From Actinomycetales bacterium Actino_02 (lineage in GTDB: Bacteria > Actinomycetota > Actinomycetes > Propionibacteriales > Propionibacteriaceae), in contig LUYM01000006.1 in NCBI GenBank assembly GCA_001603275.1, positions 291,613 through 355,612 of the forward strand: a DNA stretch of 64,000 bases, written 5' to 3'. A program made the translations under genes and the position numbers. A model generated the notes under the pieces. The model had not been told where the DNA came from and searched no databases. It worked only from the letters and a program-made list of their open reading frames with translations. Each line of letters begins with the position of its first letter. The stretch's first letter is position 1. This document shows positions 63,114 through 64,000 of this stretch, one piece after another.

Positions 63114-64000
63114 ATGGAACCGACTGTTCTGTTCATTGGTGGCACCGGGATCATCAGTGCGGCGTGCGTTCGGGAGGCGGTCGGGCTCGGGTATCGGATC
63201 TCGGTGCTGAACCGGGGACGGCACGATTTGCGTCCGGTGCCCGATGGGGTGGAGGTCATCCACGCTGATCTGGACGATACGTCCAGCGTTGTTGCGGCAT
63301 TGTCCGGACGGACGTTCGATGTGGTGGCCGACTTCATGAGCTTCACCCTCGATCGGCTGCAGCGCAATGTCGAGCTGTTCGCGGGGCGGGTGGGGCAGTA
63401 CATCTTCATCTCGTCGGCGTCGGCCTATGCCAAGCCGGTGGCGAGCCTGCCGATCCGGGAGTCGACGCCGCTGCGCAACCCGTTCTGGCAGTACTCGCGG
63501 GACAAGATCGCGTGCGAGGACTTCCTGGTGCAGCGCTATCGCGAGGACGGCTTCCCGGTGACGGTCGTGCGTCCGTCGCACACCTACGACCAGTTCGCGT
63601 TGCCGATCCACGGCAACTGGACCCAGATCGCCCGGATGCGGGCGGGCAAGCCGGCCGTCGTCCATGGGGATGGCACCAGCTTGTGGACGCTGACTCATGC
63701 GTCCGACTTCGCCTACATGTTCGCTGGGCTGTTGGCGCAGCCAGCGGCGCTGGGTGAGGCGTACACGATCACCGGGGATGAGGTGCTCACCTGGGATGCG
63801 ATCTTCACTGCGCTGGGTCGTGCCGCCGGGGTGGAGTCGCCGCAGCTGGTGCACATCGCCAGTGAGGCGTTGGCTCGGGAGATTCCCGAGTGGGGTCCGG
63901 GGCTGCTCGGTGACAAGGCGCATTCGGTGGTGTTCGACTGCTCGAAGGTGCGGGCATTGCGTCCGGGCTTTGCGCAGCGGGTGCCGTTCGTCCGCGGGGC
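63114..64000 (+). CDS. NAD-dependent epimerase/dehydratase, truncated by the window end
   Basis: About 295 residues are visible. GGAGG precedes ATG 63114. PTVLFIGGTGIISAACV is the NAD(P)-binding GGxGxxS motif of the extended short-chain dehydrogenases, followed by acidic DLDD and a Y-x3-K-like catalytic pair in YSRDKIACEDFL. Similar proteins reduce or isomerise nucleotide sugars, or are RNA-binding relatives (CSP41-like). It is separated from the polysaccharide cluster by 278 bp without recognisable features, and its codon use returns to the GC-rich style. Confidence 0.78.
   Translation, partial: MEPTVLFIGGTGIISAACVREAVGLGYRISVLNRGRHDLRPVPDGVEVIHADLDDTSSVVAALSGRTFDVVADFMSFTLDRLQRNVELFAGRVGQYIFISSASAYAKPVASLPIRESTPLRNPFWQYSRDKIACEDFLVQRYREDGFPVTVVRPSHTYDQFALPIHGNWTQIARMRAGKPAVVHGDGTSLWTLTHASDFAYMFAGLLAQPAALGEAYTITGDEVLTWDAIFTALGRAAGVESPQLVHIASEALAREIPEWGPGLLGDKAHSVVFDCSKVRALRPGFAQRVPFVRG

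Overview
The window is GC-rich DNA with dense, often overlapping genes, GTG/TTG starts and G+C-rich third codon positions, so it comes from a high-GC actinobacterium. A candidate PPi-type PEP carboxykinase, a pyruvate:ferredoxin oxidoreductase joined to a flavoprotein, DUF222-HNH proteins and a YhgE/Pip exporter suggest the Propionibacteriaceae or close relatives; this placement is inference. No rRNA, tRNA, CRISPR array, integrase or transposase was recognised.

Layout. 0-4 kb: 3' end of a NifJ-type pyruvate:ferredoxin oxidoreductase, translationally coupled to a flavoprotein that looks like NfnB fused to NfnA. 4-8.5 kb: a zinc-finger protein, a rhomboid-like membrane protein, a DUF2231-cytochrome b5 fusion, a roughly 0.8-kb array of hairpin repeats and a fumarate reductase-like flavoprotein. 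8.8-17.6 kb: a NarL-type two-component pair, glycerate kinase, an ABC ATPase-YhgE/Pip-TetR operon with a likely operator in its promoter, YbjQ and a DUF4203 protein. 17.9-22.5 kb: candidate PPi-PEPCK and a dihydroorotate dehydrogenase-like protein. 22.5-26.9 kb: a beta-glucoside operon (PTS IIBCA, 6-phospho-beta-glucosidase, BglG/LicT antiterminator) with a RAT/terminator switch in its leader. 27-33.7 kb: a PQQ-propeller lipoprotein, DUF222-HNH protein, PemK/MazF-like protein, membrane protein, TetR and HAD phosphatase.

33.9-38.7 kb is the most unusual part: a coupled operon of a twin-arginine-leader protein, an HprK-like P-loop protein and two PqqD-like (RRE-fold) proteins, next to a Wzz/BY-kinase and a second protein with almost the same leader. 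Dispersed palindromes sit inside two of these coding sequences, and gene 3' ends are duplicated twice. 38.8-48.6 kb is a cell-wall recycling operon: MurR/RpiR regulator, peptide-type ABC importer, MurQ, AnmK, GNAT, serine hydrolase and fused ABC ATPases. 48.7-50.8 kb holds HipAB with two operators, followed by a scar of a VapC tail and a fragment of the 38-kb secreted protein. 51-55.7 kb: a zinc-ribbon membrane propeller protein, an F420-type reductase-like protein and an NTP_transf_5 nucleotidyltransferase. 56-62.8 kb is a surface polysaccharide cluster (flippase, acetyltransferase, two glycosyltransferases, polymerase, acyltransferase) with visibly more A/T at third positions than its neighbours. 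An NAD-dependent epimerase runs off the end.

A short palindrome family (GGGGACGGTTCC...CGTCC and relatives) recurs at more than ten sites, alone, in tandem or as inverted pairs, between genes and inside genes.
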